Part shown: one piece after another, positions 1-10,722 of the stretch
Position numbering within the stretch: position 1 is the first letter of the stretch
Layout of the letters: every line of letters starts with the position of its first letter
Assembly (NCBI GenBank): GCA_031263485.1
Contig: JAISFS010000099.1
Location: 26,497 to 90,496, forward strand
From: Deltaproteobacteria bacterium
Lineage (GTDB): Bacteria > Desulfobacterota > Desulfarculia > Adiutricales > Adiutricaceae
Length of the DNA: 64,000 nucleotides
Direction: 5' to 3'
Position numbers and translations under genes: made by a program
The notes under the pieces: generated by a model
The model's input: only the letters and a program-made list of their open reading frames with translations
The model's database searches: none
What the model was told of the DNA's origin: nothing

Positions 1-638
1 AGGGCCTTCTCGGGACCTTCCCCTAACCGTTCAAATCCCTCCACTCCAAATGGCTTCCCCGCCTCGGTCCGAGCCCCTCTCGAAATTTTCACCCGAAGGC
101 CTTCCGGACACGTGACCGTCAGCCTTCCCCCACTCGAACGGCTTCCTTGCAACCCGCAGAGCCCCGTTTCGCCTTGCCCGCCAGAAGGCCTTCCGGACAC
201 GTGCCCGGAACCCTGCCCCCACCTGAAAGTCTTCCGGTGCAGACCCCGGAACCATTCCGCATCCTCAGCCCCGAAGGCTTTCCCGATCCCCTGACATGCC
301 AGGCAGCACCCTGGCCCATAGGCAAGCCTTCCGGCACCTCTTTCGGAAGGCTTTCCTGCACATACTCCCTTTCTCTCTCTTTGCCCTGTTTGCTCTCTAC
401 GCCTCGCCTCTCTCCACACTTCACCTCTCTATGCCTCTTCTCTCTCCGACGGTGACAGCCGGGCGTGCCTATTAGGACAGTCACGCCCGGTTCCCGTGTC
501 CGCGACCGGGTCATTCCCAACATAGCTTTTCAAGAGCCTGCCTCCTGCAGGGCCCGGAATTACCGCTGCCGCGTCCATCCACCGGGGCTCTCCACACCCA
601 TCGCGGAAGGTTATCCCGACTCGACCCCATCGCCCTAG
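1..638. other. gene-poor stretch with degenerate palindromic repeats
   Basis: No reading frame here looks like a protein. Frames on both strands are Arg/Pro/Ser-rich and mutually overlapping. The block is built from loosely repeated units containing the palindromic core GAAGGCCTTC followed by CGGACACGTG (near 92-114 and 183-204), with shorter variants of the CTTCCGG type down to about 350. A CT-rich tract lies at 365-450. I read it as non-coding repeat debris. Confidence 0.5.
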
Positions 639-757
639 GAGCCTGTTGCATAAAGGGTTTTGAAGAAGGGAGTGGCTCCGGATGTGGCAGGCAGGAGTCA
701 ATCCCTGCACAACCACCAGATTCATGCCAATACTGTAGCGATTTATGCAACCGGCTC
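639..757. mobile_element. 119-bp MITE with 16-bp terminal inverted repeats
   Basis: The left end, GAGCCTGTTGCATAAA (639-654), and the reverse complement of the right end (742-757), GAGCCGGTTGCATAAA, agree at 15 of 16 positions. The element is flanked by identical CTAG tetranucleotides at 635-638 and 758-761. CTAG is a typical target-site duplication for IS5-type transposases (YTAR targets). No transposase is encoded, so this is a non-autonomous miniature element. It abuts the left edge of the broken TPR-like gene. Confidence 0.8.
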
Positions 758-790
758 CTAGAGAAGGACAGCGACCTCGCCAGAAAGGCG

Positions 791-2014
791 ATGGTCCTCC
801 ACGCCGATGCCCTGTACAGACTTGAGCGGTTCGCCGAATGGACTCCAGTCTATGGCAGACTGGTCGAGAGGGACTCCGGTGTTTTGGGGGCTTCGCACGA
901 GAGCGCCCTGGCCGGCAGGTGGACGCTGGCGTTCAAGATGGCGGACCTGGTAAGGTTCGAAGAAGCGGCGGAAGAGTTCAAGATACTCATCGCCGCCCTG
1001 ACCTCCATCCAGGGGGATGACTTCGGCGAGAGCCAGGAGACTCTCATAGCTATGACCGAGTCAGCTCTCCGCGCCCTCTGTCCGGGGGGAGGGCGAGAGA
1101 GGCCGTCGGGTACCTGGAAAAGGTCATGTCCGACGCCCGAAGGCGCAAGGGCCAGCTCCAAACCTGACACTGTCGTCGCGATCGAGAGCCTGTCCGACGC
1201 GCTTCTCGTGGCAGGCTGCAGCCAGCGGGCGCTGGAACAGTACCACCGGCTATTTTCCGCGCTCAGTATCAAACCGCCGGACGATCCGGCCCATCCCCGC
1301 CAGGTGAAGTCGCGGGAAGGCATTGCCGGAGCGCTTGAATCGCTTGGGCGACTCTCCGGAGCCAGCATGGTCCTCGAGGTCCTTCTGCGCGTCCTCGAGG
1401 AGCCCCCGCAGCGCCCGAATCCCCGGAGCGCATCGGCGCACGGCGAGCGGAAGCCGCCAAAGTCCGCGTCATGCCTCGCGTCCGTGCAATACCCGAACGG
1501 CGATCCGGCAGCCTCGAAGGCGAACTACGAGCGAGCCCTTCCCCAGCTCGACCTCATCGGCTTGGAGGAGCTTGCCGCAACCGTCCGCGACAACATCCAG
1601 TTCATCAAAGATCTTATGGAGAGAGGAGGTCCAGAGTATCTGCGTAACCGCCTGACCGAGTCGGCGCCCCTGCCAGCAGAAAACGCCCTCCCCGCCCCGG
1701 ACCTCTTGCCAGATCCTAAGATCGGACACGTGACGGCCGGCCAGGGGGCCCGGAGCCCGGCCCCCTTCCTGAAGTCCATCGCCTCCTGCTTCAGGGCCCT
1801 GGTCATGCGGGGCAACGGATCGTTGCCAGAGCTCACGGAAAGCCTGTTTGCCGAAATCGTCCGGTCCCCGGGAATGGGCGACCGCGAGGCTCCGGGGATC
1901 CAGGCCGGGCTCAGCAATCTGGTAGCGTATGCCAGGAAAGGGAACTCCGAAACCCAGGCCTGCATCCTGCAATTACTGGCATCCCTTAGGGAGACTATCG
2001 AGCGGCTCCCCTGA
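791..2014 (+). pseudogene. decayed TPR-like repeat protein
   Basis: The frame is open for about 407 codons. Helical segments near the start (E-x5-A-x6-L-YRLERF) and around residues 140-200 (Ala/Leu-rich helix pairs, RALEQYHRL) look like tetratricopeptide repeats. The stretch from about 1085 to 1165 is TPR-like only in another frame (AREAVGYLEKVMSDARRRKG, then a stop), while the original frame there turns into Pro/Arg/Ser-rich nonsense. A second such switch probably lies near 1400-1520. Compensating frameshifts therefore seem to have occurred. Coding sense also continues upstream of the ATG as far as the MITE edge near 761, so the 5' part may have been lost or displaced by that insertion. The function is unknown; a peptide-binding scaffold role would be a guess. 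Confidence 0.5.
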
Positions 2015-3854
2015 CTGCCCGCCCGACGGATCAGGAGGCGGCATCCGGCCCTAAATCCTTTGCGTTCCCCATGGTGCGGGATAGCCGATGTCACCGGAAC
2101 CTCCATGGCAGAAAGGCGAGCCGGCGCAGGGCCGACGATGCGGAATGCCCTCCAGTTAGTCGCCTCATGAAGGCTATGCACGCGGCAGCCCGGGGTCGGA
2201 GTTACCGACATGGTTCGGCCATGGCAGGACAAAGGCCGTTCCCCCCGGGAGGCGTTGACATTTACCTCCCGCGCTCCGCCTCGGCCGCAACGGTCGGAAT
2301 AGCGGACAGGGGGCGCCTCAGGACGGGATGTTCATGTCGGTCGACCGCCAGGCTCATGCCCTCGCTTCGATGGGGGATGTCCGAGGCGTTTATCGTCCTC
2401 GGGGAAACCCACGCGGAAGCCGAACGCGACCCCGGTTGCGGGTATCCGGCCTCCCTTCGACCGCGTCCGTCCTCGCAACCGCGAAACGCCGCCCGGGCAA
2501 CCGCGAGGACACGGAGGCCTCCCTGTTCGGCGCTTAAGGCCTGCCAGCCATCGGCGGCTCTTTCTGCCCCGATGCCATATGTCTCGGTGAGGATCCGGTA
2601 TCCGCCATCCTGCGCTCGGGGACGGTTGCGGGGAAGGGGCGATATTATCCCATGTTGCCGAAGGCAGAACGAAGTACTCCGGGCGTTTCCATCAGATGCC
2701 CAGGCCGCCGCCGCCGGCCTTGCCGCCATCGAGGCTGCCTCCGGGGAGCTCGTCAATATGCCGAGGAACTCTTCAGAAAAATCCAAATGTGCTATGCCTG
2801 GTGCCGCACGCGCATGGTCATGACCAATACCATGGGGAAGGGGCCTCGACTGCGGTGCCGATCGCCCTCAGGCTCCGGCAGAACCTGAAGATCAGGAGGA
2901 CCCAAACCAGATAGCCCTCCCAAGCTCCTCGGGGCATCTCTCCAAAACCCGCTTCCGACCCAGCATTCTCCAAAACTTCCTGTCACATTACTCTTTCTAC
3001 GCCCTGAGGGCACCGCAACCAAATCGGCTCCCTCGGACACGCCGTAGCCAGATCGGCAACCCTCTCCCTCCCAAAAAATGACCGCGGTCGATAAAAGCAC
3101 ACCCAATCAACCAGTAAAAAGGGGGAGACCCCCAAAAAATAAGAGCCCGTCACGCAGAAAGTTTTCGGAACATAACAAATAGATTTGCGAAAATATACGA
3201 ATCTGAATGAAACGACGATTGCCAATGATTCTAATTATTCAGATGGTTGGCAGGGGAATCAGCTGGTTTTCGTCACGATCGGCAACTGATTCCTTATATA
3301 TTCGGCATTTCTAGCAATTGCCCTTTGGAACATCGGTGTTATCTGGCATTGATAAAATGGAACGAGAGGATAGCAGAAATATAAAGAATTTGAATAATGG
3401 ATAAACAATAATGCTTATGAATCAAAGGGGATCATTGGCAATATCTTAAACTGCCCAAATAATCAGACAAGACAAACCATGATATAAAGTACACTTGACA
3501 AAATATATGCGAAAATACGAATTTCATGCGAAAATCAGGAGGGAAAAATCTTGCCGATATCTGGCATTGGCAAATGCTTGTCCCGTAAGACCTTGAAGGC
3601 TTCACCCGGACGCGGACGATCCCCGGCCACAAACACTGAGCTGCCCTAACTGCGTAAAATATTGAAATCACGACCGAAATACGTTTCGCAAAGGCGATTC
3701 GCACGGCTTCTTGCGTTTGCCTGCCCGACAGGTTTAACGTATCCCATCTGCCTGAACTCCAGCTCCTCCTCCGGACCGGAAAAGAAAGCTCGACCGCCTT
3801 CACCAGCCGGCTTGTCGACAGGCCCGCCAAGTTGGCATCTGAACTTGACAGACG
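2015..3854. other. long intergenic region, AT-rich in its second half
   Basis: No convincing gene is seen. 2015-2980 is GC-rich with overlapping low-quality frames; a short segment near 2740-2800 recalls TPR helix sequence and may be a remnant. 3100-3560 is sharply AT-richer. It carries short repeated words (for example TATCTGGCATTG at about 3341 and 3558, and GCGAAAATA at several places) and a TTGACA hexamer at 3497-3502 that could belong to a promoter for the restriction locus. A 32-codon TTG-started frame at 3551 with an AGGAGGG ahead of it could be a leader peptide, but nothing else supports it. Confidence 0.5.
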
Positions 3855-6800
3855 GTGAAACCAGGGGGTCGCATGCTAAACCGTACCTCCGGGGGCGGCA
3901 AGGCCATGCAAGGGCACATGGTCGCTCCCGACGGTCAAGACGGCGCGGCAACCGTCTGGCGCCCGTGGCAACCCGTTCCGCAGACCGGCTTCACCCTGCC
4001 TCAGACCTCGGACCCTATCGACAAGGCAAACTCGATGGACCACGCGATAACCATAACGACCGGAAACGGTCACCCGACCGAGCTGCCCAAAGACGGGGAA
4101 ACTGTCACGGCAGGCAACCTGTTGCGGCTCGATGCGTCCCCGCGCGTCTCCGTGCGTCCGGAAGGCGTGACGGACCCGGTCGTCAAGGCCGACACGATCC
4201 GGCATGCCGACCCCGCCGGGATCGGGCAGGATTCAGGCGGAGAACGCGGCCAGGAAACCTGCGGGACTGATGCCGTCTCTAAAGCGAAAGGGACGGGTGG
4301 AGAGTCGGCAGTGCCCTCCGGGCCACCTACCCCGATAGCCCGGAGCCTGCCAGCGGTCACGCCGAACGGAATTCAGCCGGAATCCGGCACCGTCAGGCTC
4401 GCGACGGAAGACGCGGGAACCGGCACCGGCCCGCGTGGCACGCGCGGTCGAACGGCAACCGGGAAATTGCCGGTACCAGGCATCATGACTCTCCTTGTCA
4501 CGGCGGCGGCCCTATCATGTCTTGCGGTGATCTGCCTTTGGCTTCCATGTCAGGCGCAGGCCGTGAGAGGAACACAAACGCGGCTTGCCGCAAAGGCGAC
4601 GAATCCCGTCCCGTCCTGGAACGGGAAGTTAGACTTGAATTTAAGGCATCAAGGCAGCGCAATGGCCTTCAAGACGATTTTCGACGGGTATATGTTCGAT
4701 TTTGACAGCGGCACCAGACTCTTCCTCCCAATAGGGATGGTTGGATCTCCCCTCTACAGACACATAGGCATTGAATTCGGGTCAAGCCAATCCGATGCCG
4801 AAGCATATCCGGAAAGCCCGGTTAAAACGCAACCGTCAACCGGATGCTCGGAAAGGAACGTGCCGGACGGGATCGGCCTGTATCCGAACGAGGCCGAAAC
4901 AAGGGCAAGATTCATTGACCCTGTGTTAAGGGAAAAGTATTCCGACAACCAGATCCGGGCGGAATACTATTACACGAACGGTAAGATCACGATAGGCGAA
5001 TACGGGGTGACTCGCGGGAGGGGGAAAAGGGTAGATTACATGCTCTTGTGCGCGCCAAATATCCCCATAGGCATCATCGAGGCCAAGGCATACGCCATGC
5101 CGTCAGGGATGGGCTTGCAACAGGCCAAGGCCTATGCCAAGGATCTCAACGTCAATTTCGCGTTCAGCACCAACGGACAACAGGTACGGGAGTTCGACAG
5201 CCTGACGGGGACGGAGAGGGAATTCGACATGATACAATTCCCAAGCGCGGAAGAGCTGCTGTACAGGATGTCGCGAAACAAAAATTGGACACCGAATCAG
5301 ACCAGGATCAACACCACGCCGTTCAGCGATTCCAAAGGAGGAAAGACGCTTCGGTATTACCAGGCGAATGCGGTCAATCTGGCTGTTGAGGCCGTGTCAC
5401 GGGGCGAAAAGCGCATCTTGCTCGTGATGGCGACGGGGACAGGGAAAACTCTTACGGCGTTCGAAATAATTCACCGGCTCAAGGATGCAGGCTACATCAA
5501 TAAAGTTTTGTATCTGGCCGATCGTAACATCATTATCGACCAGACAATTCAGGGAGATTTCAAGCATTTCAAACAGAAATTAATCAAAATCTCCTGCAAT
5601 TCCCTAGACAGCTCTTATGAGATATACATGTCGCTGTACCAGCAACTTGGCGGTATGCCAGGAAAAGAAAGGTTCAGGGAGTTCAAGAAAGACTTCTTTG
5701 ACCTTATCATTATCGATGAATGCCACAGGGGCAGCGCGAAAGACGATTCGGTTTGGCGCGAGATACTGGAGCATTTCGACGATGCCATCCAGATCGGCAT
5801 GACGGCCACTCCGAAGGAAACAAGATCCGTCTCCAGCACCGGATACTTCGGGGAGCCCGTATACGTATACAGCCTTAAAAACGGCATAGAAGACGGATTC
5901 CTAGCGCCGTTCATGGTCATTCAGGTCGATATAGACGTCGACTTGGAAGGTTGGACTCCGTACCCGGGCGAAACCGACAAGGACGGAAAGGAGATCACGG
6001 AAAAGCGGTACGCAAGGAAAGACTTCGGAGGGTCAATCACGCTCCGGAGCCGCACTCAGCTCATCGCGAGATGGGTGAGCGATTACTTGAAATCCACCGA
6101 CCGTTTCAACAAGACCATGGTGGTCTGCCCGACGATTGAATATGCCGAGGAAATGCGAGGCTTTCTGGCACAGGAAAACCCCGATCTGATGTCGGAAAAC
6201 GGCAACTACGTGGCGCGAATCACAAGCGGCGATATCGGCGCTGAAAACCTGCTGGAAGATTTCATCGACCCGCAAAGCAAGTACCCGGTCATAGTCACTG
6301 TCTGCCGGATGATGACGACAGGGGTCGACACCAGAACCTGCAAGGTCATCGTGATAGACACCAACATTCAATCCACGTCGGAATTCAAGCAGATTATCGG
6401 GCGGGGCACGAGGCTGGTCCCAGAGTACATCGTTGACGGAGAAAAACGCGAAAAGTCATTCTTCACGATCATCGACTTCCGAGGCGCCAGCAAAATTTTC
6501 GAGGACAAGGAGTTCAACGGTGAACCCTTGCCCATCAAAGACAGGGAAATCACCAAGAAATTGGCGAGCCTTGGCTCCGGCGGGAATTCCTACGGGAGCT
6601 CATTAGAGAACGGTTCCGGAAGCAGCGGTTTCCCGAAAGAAATAGAATCCGGAGAAAGGAGTACAGGCAAGGGACATGCCGTAAAATTCTGCGTCGAAGG
6701 CGTTGAAGTGACGGTTGACAGGGAAACGGTCAAATTCTACGACGGCGCAGGACAGTTGGTGTCGGAGAGTGTTTCAGGATACTCCAAGAGAAATTTCCTT

Positions 6801-7241
6801 AAGCTATATCCGACGCGCGATGGATTCCTATCTGCCTGGAACGATTGTCGCGTCAAAAACGAGATAATCGAAACCCTGCAGGAACATGGCGTACTCCTAA
6901 TCGCTTTGCGGGAGACCATCGAAGGGAAAATCGACGATTTTGATATTTTCTCGAGCATCGCATACGGCATGCCGATGTTGACGAGAGAAGAGAGGGCTAA
7001 GAAGATCCGTGAGGACGGGATTCTGGACAGGTATCGCGGCAAAGCATGCAAGGTGATGGACGCCTTGATTGACAAATATGTCGAAAACGGAATAGCGGAT
7101 CTCGAAGATCTCCGGATCCTCAAGATCGAGCCGTTTCCGTCATTCGGCAACCTGAAAGCCATAGTTGAAGCATTCGGAGGAAGACAAAATTTCATCGACG
7201 AAGTCCACCGGCTGCGGACGGCACTGTATTCGATACCATAG
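3855..7241 (+). CDS. hsdR: type I restriction enzyme R subunit (HsdR, EcoEI-like)
   Basis: This is the ATP-dependent translocase and nuclease subunit of a type I restriction-modification system. The recognisable protein begins near residue 343 (NEAETRARFIDPVL, the usual N-terminus of EcoEI-type R subunits). An intact nuclease motif follows, Asp in RVDYML then EAK (about residue 409), then helicase motifs ATGTGKT (about 526) and DECHRG (about 620), and a C-terminal helicase half ending in GRGTRL (about 854). The C-terminal ~250 residues match the EcoEI R_C region. The first ~335 residues are unusual: polar low-complexity sequence, then a hydrophobic segment (about residues 212-238) that no HsdR should have. 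The true start may be ATG 4662 or GTG 4860, the latter just after GGAAAGG. The longest frame is given because I cannot settle this. HsdM and HsdS follow on the same strand. Confidence 0.85.
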   Translation: MKPGGRMLNRTSGGGKAMQGHMVAPDGQDGAATVWRPWQPVPQTGFTLPQTSDPIDKANSMDHAITITTGNGHPTELPKDGETVTAGNLLRLDASPRVSVRPEGVTDPVVKADTIRHADPAGIGQDSGGERGQETCGTDAVSKAKGTGGESAVPSGPPTPIARSLPAVTPNGIQPESGTVRLATEDAGTGTGPRGTRGRTATGKLPVPGIMTLLVTAAALSCLAVICLWLPCQAQAVRGTQTRLAAKATNPVPSWNGKLDLNLRHQGSAMAFKTIFDGYMFDFDSGTRLFLPIGMVGSPLYRHIGIEFGSSQSDAEAYPESPVKTQPSTGCSERNVPDGIGLYPNEAETRARFIDPVLREKYSDNQIRAEYYYTNGKITIGEYGVTRGRGKRVDYMLLCAPNIPIGIIEAKAYAMPSGMGLQQAKAYAKDLNVNFAFSTNGQQVREFDSLTGTEREFDMIQFPSAEELLYRMSRNKNWTPNQTRINTTPFSDSKGGKTLRYYQANAVNLAVEAVSRGEKRILLVMATGTGKTLTAFEIIHRLKDAGYINKVLYLADRNIIIDQTIQGDFKHFKQKLIKISCNSLDSSYEIYMSLYQQLGGMPGKERFREFKKDFFDLIIIDECHRGSAKDDSVWREILEHFDDAIQIGMTATPKETRSVSSTGYFGEPVYVYSLKNGIEDGFLAPFMVIQVDIDVDLEGWTPYPGETDKDGKEITEKRYARKDFGGSITLRSRTQLIARWVSDYLKSTDRFNKTMVVCPTIEYAEEMRGFLAQENPDLMSENGNYVARITSGDIGAENLLEDFIDPQSKYPVIVTVCRMMTTGVDTRTCKVIVIDTNIQSTSEFKQIIGRGTRLVPEYIVDGEKREKSFFTIIDFRGASKIFEDKEFNGEPLPIKDREITKKLASLGSGGNSYGSSLENGSGSSGFPKEIESGERSTGKGHAVKFCVEGVEVTVDRETVKFYDGAGQLVSESVSGYSKRNFLKLYPTRDGFLSAWNDCRVKNEIIETLQEHGVLLIALRETIEGKIDDFDIFSSIAYGMPMLTREERAKKIREDGILDRYRGKACKVMDALIDKYVENGIADLEDLRILKIEPFPSFGNLKAIVEAFGGRQNFIDEVHRLRTALYSIP

Positions 7242-7609
7242 CCAGGAACCTGGACTTTCCGGTTGGAGGAATGGCGATATCCGGCCTCCTTGGGGCAAGG
7301 CTTCCCCGATAATCGGATGCGTCGGCGCCTTTTTCACTGCTAATGGGTACCAAACAGCATAATATTTATCGGCATCGTATCGGGGAGTCATCCCTATTCA
7401 CGGGGAATCATGATCGTCGTTTCAGGGCACTTCAGGATATCCAGAGCGGCACTTTCGCCTCTTCTTGGGCATTGCCTTGAGTGAATCATGCGGAACTGTC
7501 CTTACGACCGGCAAATCGTTCGGACAGACCGTGGAAACGGTCCCGCCGCCGGAAACGGCATACCGCGCGGCACATGCTTTTCATAAGCACCTACTGACGG
7601 CAAGCAATC
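7242..7609. other. gap between hsdR and hsdM
   Basis: 368 bp of mixed composition. No gene, terminator or repeat could be identified. The ribosome binding site ahead of hsdM (GGCAAGCAATC) is weak. Confidence 0.5.
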
Positions 7610-9082
7610 ATGGACATCAACAGCTTCATCAAGAGCGTGAACGATATCATCAAAAACGACGTCGGAGTAAGCGATTCCGTGCAACGGATCGAGCAGACGA
7701 TCTGGATCCTGTTCCTTAAGCTTTACGACATCCTGGAAGAGGAATGGGAGCTCATCGACCTCGATTTCTCATCGGTAATACCGGAAGAGTTCCGTTGGCG
7801 GAATTGGGCGGTAGACCATATGGACGGCAAGGCATTGACTTCGGATGCCCTTCTGTCTTTCGTCAACGACAGGCTGTTGCCCGCACTGAAGTCGATCGCG
7901 GTCGTGCGGGCGATGCCTTTTCGAAAGATCGCCGTCAAGTCGGTGTTCGAGGACTTGAACAACTACATGAAGGACGGCATATTGCTTCGGCAGATCGTCA
8001 ACGTCATTGACCGCTTGAAACTCGATACTGAAGACGCGCGTCAAGACTTTACCTGTATCTTCGAAAAGATTCTGCAGAGCCTTCAGTCCGAAAAATCCAC
8101 CGGGGTCTTCTACAGCCCCCGCCCGATTACCGACTTCATGGCGCGGATGACGGAACCTAAGATCGGTGACAGGATAGCTGATTTTGCGTGCGGTACCGGC
8201 GGATTCATGATCTCGTCCCTGAAACTCCTTGGAGATCAGGTCAAGTCGTCTACGGACTTGAGATCGCTTGACAGGACCTTTTTCGGAATTGAAAAGAAAT
8301 CATTTCCCTACCTTCTGTGCATGACGAACCTGTTCCTTCACGGAATAGTCGATGCGGAAATATGGCACGACAACTCGCTCTCTAAAAATTTAAGGGACTA
8401 CTCCAGCGACGAATTATGTGACTTGATCCTCATGAACCCGACCTTCGCAGGCAATGAAAAGGATTCCGTCAGGTTCAATTTCCCATCGAGTCTACGTTCG
8501 ACCAAAACCGCGGATCTGTTCCTGACTCTGGCGATGTATCGCCTCAAGCCTAACGGACGGGCATCGGTGCTCGTCCAGGATTCGTTCATGTACGGAACGG
8601 ACAAGATCAAGACAGCGATCAAGAAAAGACTCGTAAACGAATTCAACCTACACACCGTGATCCGCTTGCCCAATTCCGTTTTTGCGCCGTTCAGCCAGAC
8701 CGCGACCAACATTATTTTTTTCGACCGCAGAGGAATGACCGAAGCCATCTGGGTTTATCGCCTGGACATGCCGCAGGGTGCCAGGAACTTCACCGCTGAA
8801 AAGCCGCTGACATCAGAACATTTCCGACAGATCATCGATTGGTGGCATAGACGCGAGGAAATTTCCGTAAACGGCCTTCACAAGGCCAGACGGGTCACGA
8901 GAGAGGAAATTGCCGCCTCCAACTTCAATCTAGATGTCTGCGGGTTCTCGGCCTATTCGGAGGAAACCTACCCTTCGCCTCGGGATTTGATACGGCTCCA
9001 GCGTGACGTTATGACTGAAAGGAGCGGGTCATTGGAACGCAAGCTCGCGGAGATCGAGGCAATACTGGAGGAGAACGCGTGA
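7610..9082 (+). CDS. hsdM: type I restriction-modification methyltransferase subunit (HsdM, copy 1)
   Basis: N6-adenine methyltransferase subunit, 490 residues, the usual length. It has the N-terminal helical HsdM domain (1-150), then the N6_Mtase fold: SAM-binding motif ADFACGTGGF at 190-199 and a downstream VIRLPNSVFAPF segment. The catalytic motif, normally NPPF or NPPY, reads NPTF at 276-279, with Thr replacing the second Pro. The first Asn, which contacts the target base, is kept. Catalysis may be lowered or altered; this cannot be told from sequence. It overlaps hsdS by 4 bp (GTGA), so the two are probably translationally coupled. Base composition is well below the local average, as for hsdR and hsdS, which suggests horizontal acquisition of these three genes. 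Confidence 0.92.
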   Translation: MDINSFIKSVNDIIKNDVGVSDSVQRIEQTIWILFLKLYDILEEEWELIDLDFSSVIPEEFRWRNWAVDHMDGKALTSDALLSFVNDRLLPALKSIAVVRAMPFRKIAVKSVFEDLNNYMKDGILLRQIVNVIDRLKLDTEDARQDFTCIFEKILQSLQSEKSTGVFYSPRPITDFMARMTEPKIGDRIADFACGTGGFMISSLKLLGDQVKSSTDLRSLDRTFFGIEKKSFPYLLCMTNLFLHGIVDAEIWHDNSLSKNLRDYSSDELCDLILMNPTFAGNEKDSVRFNFPSSLRSTKTADLFLTLAMYRLKPNGRASVLVQDSFMYGTDKIKTAIKKRLVNEFNLHTVIRLPNSVFAPFSQTATNIIFFDRRGMTEAIWVYRLDMPQGARNFTAEKPLTSEHFRQIIDWWHRREEISVNGLHKARRVTREEIAASNFNLDVCGFSAYSEETYPSPRDLIRLQRDVMTERSGSLERKLAEIEAILEENA

Positions 9083-10722
9083 TAGCGGCACGGCTGAAAT
9101 TATCGGTTCTTCAGGCCGCGGTGAGGGGTAAACTCGCTCACCAGGACATACGCGACGAACCGGCCGTGATCCTGCTGGAGCGGATCGATGCCGCCAGGAC
9201 AGGGCGGTACAACTGCGGAACCTCCAAAGGTTCGATCCGATCCTCAAGGATTGTCAGAATCCATGACGGCTCCCCAACGGCGGAAGACGGCATTTCTTGC
9301 CGCTTCGTCGAAAAGAACGACCGCGGTGACGAGCCGGACGTGACGGGCGAGATTCCCTTCGGGGTGCCTCCGTCTTGGGAGTGGGCCCGCCTTGAATCGC
9401 TTGGCATGATTCTCGGAGGCCACACTCCCAGAAGGGACAACCCTGACTTCTGGCACGGCGACATACCCTGGCTTACATCATCGGACATGAACGAAGTTTC
9501 CGGAAAATTTATATACAGCGGCAAGGAATACATCACTGAACGCGGCATGAAGGTGTACCAGAAATCTATGATTCCCGAAGGTTCCATCGTCTATTGCGCG
9601 GTCCAGGGGATAGGCCGCATCGCGATAGCCGGCAACCCGTTATGCACAAGCAACCAATTGAGGTCCATCGCTCCATATGTCTCTGGGATCGTTCCGTATC
9701 TCTACTACTGCCTGATTGAAAGAACGCCGCATATCAGGAGCATGGCCAGAGGGGAAATTCACCCGAATATCAATTCCGGCGTCCTGGGGCAGACGCTTGT
9801 CCCTATTCCTCCTTTGGCCGAACAGAAGCGTATCGTAGCCAGACTGGACAGGATATTGCCTCTCATCGACGATTATGCCGCCATGGAAGCGGAAATGACC
9901 GACATCGAATCCCGTTTCTCGGTCAGCCTCCGGGAATCGTTCTTGCAGACCGCCGTTCACGGCAAGCTGACGGCACAGGAGACCGACGATGACCCAGCGC
10001 GCTTCCTCCTCGATCACCTGCGCCGCAGCCGACGGAATATCGTCGCCACATCCCGTTTTATCGCCGACACGTCAAGGATTGTCCGTGCCGCGAATCACGT
10101 CGGACGCCTCCCTGACGAGCGCTGCCGCTTTCTGGAGGACGTGCCTGGACGTCCCGCCGTCGACGTCACAGATGATTTGCCTTTCGAAATTCCCGGCACG
10201 TGGGAATGGGCCCGCCTGTCGACTCTCGGCCAAATCATCAAAGGCTCATGTCGTGCCACGGAAAATCCCGACAACTTCATCGACGGCAACATACCGTTCA
10301 TTTCGGCTTTCGACATCAGGCGGAACCCCGGCATGCTCGTCAGCGGAGGCGAGAGGATGATCACCGAACGGGCGGTCAAACGCGCTCCCCTGAGAATCGT
10401 TCCGGCAGACTCCGTCGTTTTTTCCTCTCTCCCCGAATCTCAATGCACCGCTGTCACGGCAAATCCTCTATGCATCAACAACAACCTCTTCGCCATAATC
10501 CCGTATGACACAGTTATCACTGAATATCTGTATTTCGTCCTCCTCCAGCGAACCCGCGAAATTTTCAGCAGGGCAACCGGTTCCGCCATGAAAACGATCA
10601 CCTTGCAGAATTTCAAGCTGACGCCGGTTCCGATTCCGCCACTTTCCGAACAGCGCCGCATGGTCCTGCGGCTTAAAAGGCTACTCCCCCTCATTCCCGG
10701 CACGGTCGGCCAGTCGACTTGA
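9079..10722 (+). CDS. hsdS: type I restriction-modification specificity subunit (HsdS)
   Basis: DNA-recognition subunit, 547 residues, starting with GTG in the stop codon of hsdM. It shows the classical duplicated layout. The first target-recognition domain starts around PSWEWARLESLG (about residue 96) and ends in VPIPPLAEQKRIVARLD (about 248-264). A central conserved helix follows, then a second recognition domain from GTWEWARLSTLG (about 374), closing with VPIPPLSEQRRMVLRL (about 516-531). The two domains differ in sequence, so a bipartite asymmetric target is expected. The extra N-terminal segment of about 95 residues (LKLSVLQAAVRGKL, repeated near 293 as LRESFLQTAVHGKL) is the standard proximal conserved region. 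Confidence 0.92.
   Translation: MIAARLKLSVLQAAVRGKLAHQDIRDEPAVILLERIDAARTGRYNCGTSKGSIRSSRIVRIHDGSPTAEDGISCRFVEKNDRGDEPDVTGEIPFGVPPSWEWARLESLGMILGGHTPRRDNPDFWHGDIPWLTSSDMNEVSGKFIYSGKEYITERGMKVYQKSMIPEGSIVYCAVQGIGRIAIAGNPLCTSNQLRSIAPYVSGIVPYLYYCLIERTPHIRSMARGEIHPNINSGVLGQTLVPIPPLAEQKRIVARLDRILPLIDDYAAMEAEMTDIESRFSVSLRESFLQTAVHGKLTAQETDDDPARFLLDHLRRSRRNIVATSRFIADTSRIVRAANHVGRLPDERCRFLEDVPGRPAVDVTDDLPFEIPGTWEWARLSTLGQIIKGSCRATENPDNFIDGNIPFISAFDIRRNPGMLVSGGERMITERAVKRAPLRIVPADSVVFSSLPESQCTAVTANPLCINNNLFAIIPYDTVITEYLYFVLLQRTREIFSRATGSAMKTITLQNFKLTPVPIPPLSEQRRMVLRLKRLLPLIPGTVGQST

Noticed and set aside
3551..3649. 32-codon TTG-started frame after AGGAGGG, a possible leader peptide of the restriction locus
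   Set aside because: Only the ribosome-binding-like sequence supports it; no attenuator hairpin or conserved residues were seen.
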